Below, one piece after another: positions 60,601-64,000 of a DNA stretch of 64,000 bases. Origin of the DNA: Anaeramoeba flamelloides (lineage: Eukaryota > Metamonada > Anaeramoebidae); assembly GCA_027625915.1 (NCBI GenBank), contig JANTQA010000047.1:9238001-9302000 (forward strand). The letters run 5' to 3'. Made by a program: the position numbers and the translations under genes. Positions within the stretch are counted from its first letter, which is position 1, and each line of letters starts with the position of its first letter. The notes beneath the pieces were generated by a model. It ran no database searches. It was given only the letters and a program-made list of their open reading frames with translations, and was not told the origin of the DNA.

Positions 60601-63200
60601 AAATACACATAACTATGCTGATTCTTATTGATTTGATAACTTTTTATTTTTCTTACAAAATAATTAAAAAAAAAAACTTGAAATAAAATAAAAAACTTGA
60701 AATAAAATAAAAAATTACTTTAAAAATTTTAAACAAAATTTAAGTGTTTTAATAAAAAATAAATTTATTAATTTGTATTTTAATCAGAAAGAGAAAAATA
60801 AAAAGTAGAAACATGATTCCAAAATTTCAGTAATATAAACTTTGTTTCTGTCAAAGGGGCCCAACAATTTTTTTCAAATATCAATTATTTTATATAATTG
60901 ACCTTTGAAGAACAAATAAGAAATAATCAGAATAATGTACATCAAAGAATTGTTGATACCCTTCTGAAATAAAACTTATTAATCAATAGATTTTCTTAAA
61001 AATTGAAAAACTCAAATTCTTAGGGACCCATTGAGAAAAACAAGAATGTTCGTTTTGATCTTCTTACTGGCATTTGAATAATAAATATGAAACAATTTTC
61101 ACTTTATTTTCCATACTTTTCTTTTAGAAATCAAGTCCCCAAACGAAGTAAGTTGGAATTTGTGGTCTCTATTTGAAAAAGGAAATGAAAATGAAGTGAA
61201 AATTTTTCAAATTTATTATTCAAATATCAGGATCAAAGATTAAATAAAATTTCCAATAGAAATAAATATTATTTCTCAACAATCATTTTCACTGTTTCAA
61301 TAACCTTAGAATAATACCATTTTACCAAGTGACTATTGATTTTCAAATAAAAAAAATTTTTGCAACTGAATTAAGTTTCAAAAAAAAAATTTTTAAAACA
61401 AAAATGTGCAAAAATGTGAAAAAATGGTTTCAATTTTGAAAATTTCCAAAATAAATTTTTTCTTTTAATATCTATGCAAACCCTTTAAACACATGTATTT
61501 ACCTCATTACAACTGGGCCCCTTTGACTGGAAAATGGTTTATTTTTTTTATTTTTAAAGAAGTTGCAAAATCTCGAAATATTTTTCATTTTTGAAATGAC
61601 AATTAATATAAAAATTTATTTAATTCAAATTTTCAACAAGTTTTTCTGATTATTTTGATTTCATTTATTCCATATCTATTCGAAAGTAAAAAAAAAAAAA
61701 AAAGAAAACAATAATTCAAAAAGAAATAAATTTCAAAGTATAAATTATACCTCATTAATTGAGAGTATCAAATTTACATATTGTTTAAAAATAAAATAAA
61801 AAAAAAAAACATCCGCTCACATAAAAATAACAAGAATGTCTTTTACAAAAATTTGTAAATGATACAAAGCTTGAAATTTAAAAAAAAAAAACAATTCAAA
61901 GCTAAATTTATAACTAAAATTTTTTTATAATAAGCATGTTAATAATGATAACGAAATAAAACAAAAATATAAAACTAATCAACAGTTACAAAAAAGAATT
62001 TATCAAATATCCTATTATATTTAACAAAATTGGATTCTATGCATCGAAAAAAATCTAAATATTATTTTGAAACCTAATTTTTACAAAATTTTTTCGCCTT
62101 CTTTGATAAAAATTAATTTTAATAAAAATCAGAGATAAAAGTAATTTTTAAAATAGAATTGAAAAGTTTTTTAACGGTTCCACCTGAATTTTTTTTGCAT
62201 ATTTCATATCATTTTCTAATCAAAAATTCAAATTAAAAATAATTTGTTTCTCTTAAAATTGGATTAATTTTGAGATAAATTATATAAGAAAAAAACCAAC
62301 ATTAATACATAATGCTTATTGATAATGAATTCTTTGATATTTCTTTTCGAAAAATCTTTAACAAACAAGAAAAATAAATACTTTTTTTAAAAATTAACAA
62401 CTTATTTGTTGTCAAAATTTAATCAAATTTCTCAATAAATTAGTGAATTTTTTTTTTTTTTTTTTTTCCATAATTGTGTTATTTTTTTCAGATTGGTTAG
62501 ATATTTTTAAAAAGATTCATTGGAAAATCTTCAGTAGAGGAAATTATAATAATCAAATCTTCTTAATTTTTTCCAACTCTTTCCAAATATTTCAAAAAGC
62601 ATCTTTCTTATTTAGTGAATAGTTTATAAAAGCAACCAAAAAAAAAAACAATTCAATTCGTTTCTTCATTAAAGAAGTTCTTTTTTAAAAAACGGATTTT
62701 TTTTCAAAATCTAAAAATTGAATTTTATATTCCAAATAAAGTCTTTCAGAGAAATAAAAAGAAACATAGGAATTGAAATTACCTTGGAAATATCCCCAAA
62801 GTAAAAAAAATTGGGAATAATTTTAAATCAAAAACATTCTAAATACGTAAATTTCGAATAAGTTAAACTTTGAAAAATATCGCTTACAATTGATGCTTAT
62901 TTTTTATGTTAACGATTAAAATGATGAAGAAATTTTTTAAAAGAATACTTTATTTGTCTTGCTGTTCTTAAAGTTTACTATTTTAAATTTTTTATGATTA
63001 TTTATTTTTAATTTCTTTAATTTATTAACTGTTTAAATAAATTTTTTTTTTTTTTCTTTTTAAAATATTTACTTTTTGTCTGAATAGCCAAACAATTTAT
63101 TAGCAAAATTTTTGTTGTTGATAGCAGCTCTAGGATGTCTGTTAAACAAGCGCTTAAGCACCCTTGGATTTTAAATCATAATCCTAAAAAAAAGAAATAA
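54662..63200 (+). CDS. CAMK-type Ser/Thr protein kinase (six exons)
   Basis: Exons 54662-54753, 54847-55295, 55408-55461, 58825-58870, 58963-59075 and 63088-63200, all with GT-AG sites and matching phases, give 867 nt and 288 aa ending TAA. Every kinase element is intact: Gly loop IGSGNFSTV (29-37), Lys52 in AIK, Glu67 in helix C, HRDLKPEN (142-149), DFG (163-165), TPGYVAPE (182-189), DVWSVGVITYIMLCGYPPF (203-221) and RMSVKQALKHPWI (267-279). The LKTACGTPGYVAPE and GYPPFY wording is CAMK-like (CaMK1/DCLK type). The protein stops 9 residues after HPWI, so it lacks the autoinhibitory and calmodulin-binding tail of classical CaMKs and may be constitutively active or regulated by partners. Introns 3 (3,363 bp) and 5 (4,012 bp) are packed with mobile-element copies. 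Confidence 0.93.
56140..56280 (+). repeat. Dispersed repeat N, copy 2, in kinase intron 3
   Basis: Matches 320-460 through ATGGATTATTATTTGAAGTT and the flanking ~60 bases on each side. Confidence 0.55.
56315..56660. repeat. Family H inverted modules in kinase intron 3
   Basis: Two hairpins built on TTTTCCAGAATTCAAAAGAA lie at about 56315-56390 and 56574-56650. Each is followed by CCTAGGCACCCTACGGCACT or GTTAGGCACTCTACCGCACT. Between them lies the CGTTAGGTTTTTTTTACTTT module, as in the cluster at 15.8-16.6 kb. Confidence 0.65.
56730..57115. mobile_element. MITE family A, copy 3 (truncated), in kinase intron 3
   Basis: It shares AAAGAAACCAGCAATAAACT, TTAAAGTTCTACAATTAAAA, AAATTTATCTCAAAAAATTG and the AAAAAAAAGCAC word with copy 1. 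Terminal CAGT ends are not recognisable. The frame 57129-57395 begins just after it and is not supported. Confidence 0.5.
57735..58280 (+). repeat. Dispersed repeat G, copy 2, in kinase intron 3
   Basis: Collinear with 13960-14505 over its full length; see that entry for shared blocks. Confidence 0.7.
59690..60035 (-). pseudogene. LINE reverse-transcriptase fragment, antisense in kinase intron 5
   Basis: Read on the minus strand, the stretch gives, in order, VVTIDIQK.FDSIKHSLIYQS (about 59990-59925), NWLLKYLNKEEIGVYQGVSF (about 59880-59820), and in a shifted frame IQMYADDLILIMN (about 59760-59720). These correspond to the first palm aspartate, the GxPQG turn and the catalytic YADD box of non-LTR reverse transcriptases, at the expected spacing. 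The fragment is AT-drifted, has stops and at least one frame change, and lacks endonuclease and other parts. It is immediately followed by the family D element. Confidence 0.6.
60041..60582 (+). mobile_element. MITE family D, copy 2, in kinase intron 5
   Basis: 542 bp. TAAACCTCATTCCAAAAATT at the left is inverted at the right (CCAAATTTTTGGAATTTAGTTTA region). Collinear with 50782-51323. Confidence 0.75.
60835..61542 (-). mobile_element. MITE family E, copy 2, in kinase intron 5
   Basis: The ends are inverted repeats built on GTCAAAGGGGCCCA: GTCAAAGGGGCCCAAC at 60850-60865 and TGGGCCCCTTTGACTGG at 61514-61530, with A/T-rich extensions (ATAAAC...). About 700 bp. It is the reverse complement of 8131-8850. 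GGGCCC is conspicuous in such AT-rich DNA. Confidence 0.75.
61543..63087. other. Rest of kinase intron 5
   Basis: AT-rich with poly-A and poly-T runs; nothing recognised. A T-rich stretch (63046-63062) lies 26 bases before the TAG acceptor. Confidence 0.45.
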
Positions 63201-64000
63201 TTTATAAAATAATTACATTACAAGTAATATTAAATATTTGATTTTGACGAAAAAAAAACAAGAAAAAAATCCAAACAATGATTACGATTAATTTTTTGTG
63301 ATCAAATAATATTTAAATAAGTTAGGATCTTTCTCCTTGAAACTATAATAAATTTTTTATTTAGTCGTTTTTAAATTTCTTTTTTTTTTTTTTTTTGAAC
63401 ACAAAAGAAATTGAAAAAAAATATACAAGTAAAGAAAATAATTTTTAACAAAAATCTAGTCTATTTAACGAAAAAAAAAACAATAAAAAAAATCCATTAT
63501 ATTATTAGCAAATCAAATAAAAAAACATATTTCTTGTTGAAACCAAATTCTTTTGACAATTTTAAAATAAAAATTTTTAAAAATGAAAAACCTTTAAACG
63601 AAAAACTTTGATCAATTTGCTTGGAAAGAATTTAAATGGATACAATTTTATAGATTTCATTTTAGATAATTCACATATTTTTTTTCATAAAAACATTTTT
63701 CAGAATTTAGCATCTAATTGAAAATTAAATTAATTTTTTAAGAGTTAGAGAATTACTGAGTATGGCTAATAGTTTGAAATTTCTGATTCTGAAAAAGTGG
63801 TTTCTGTGATTTTCAAAAATGTGAAAATTGAAAGAAAAAAGGTAGAATCCTATTTAATAATTTTAAAAAAAAATTGAGAAACTCAACAATATTTTTAAAT
63901 ATCAGAATGGATTTTAGAAATATTTTTTTAATCTAATGACCTTTTTATATTTTAAAAAATAACTTACAAAAAATTTAAACTTTTGAAAATTAATGTCTTT
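63201..64000. other. Spacer after the kinase gene
   Basis: AT-rich. The frame 63411-63611 is Lys/Asn/Phe-rich, as expected of random AT-rich sequence, and is not accepted. Confidence 0.45.

Overview
The window is AT-rich nuclear DNA from a protist. Genes are sparse, carry spliceosomal GT-AG introns, and encode eukaryotic families: a Rab GTPase, a DENN protein and a CAMK-type kinase. Proteins are rich in Lys/Glu, Asn and Ser tracts. TGG encodes Trp in the Rab and kinase genes, and TAA and TAG serve as stops, so nothing calls for a non-standard code. The style (AT-rich, K/E low complexity, Rab/DENN genes) would suit an amoeboid protist such as Anaeramoeba or an amoebozoan. That placement is a guess and cannot be proved from the window.

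Layout. 2-196 holds a coding-like fragment. 3940-4679 (+) is a two-exon Rab GTPase. 10068-10424 (+) is a small predicted tail-anchored protein. 17814-22769 (+) is a large DENN-domain protein with a long low-complexity tail. 27453-31848 (+) is a five-exon gene for a TFIIS-N/IBD-like helical bundle with a basic Ser-rich tail. 41087-35191 (-) is a giant protein of at least 1,920 aa with a long KE repeat and possible PH-like folds at its C-terminus. 48401-47817 (-) is a small coiled-coil protein. 54662-63200 (+) is a six-exon CAMK-like kinase of 288 aa spread over 8.5 kb.

Most of the rest is a dense population of short non-autonomous elements. I distinguish about fifteen families by finding the same segment two or more times, or by inverted arms. 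Several begin CAGT/CTGT and sit between TA dinucleotides, as Tc1/mariner-type MITEs do. No intact transposase is visible. Two gene-sized introns (kinase introns 3 and 5) and intron 4 of the 27-32 kb gene are largely made of these elements. A decayed LINE reverse-transcriptase fragment lies antisense in kinase intron 5.

The genes do not form an operon-like unit. The one functional link is that DENN proteins are exchange factors for Rab GTPases, and one of each lies here about 14 kb apart. The least ordinary structures are a pair of ~1.2-kb elements whose ends carry arrays of ATCGCGAT-like motifs, a palindrome nested within a palindrome at 44.8-46.1 kb, the (GAAAAA)n tract encoding poly-KE, and repeated acidic motifs in the DENN tail.
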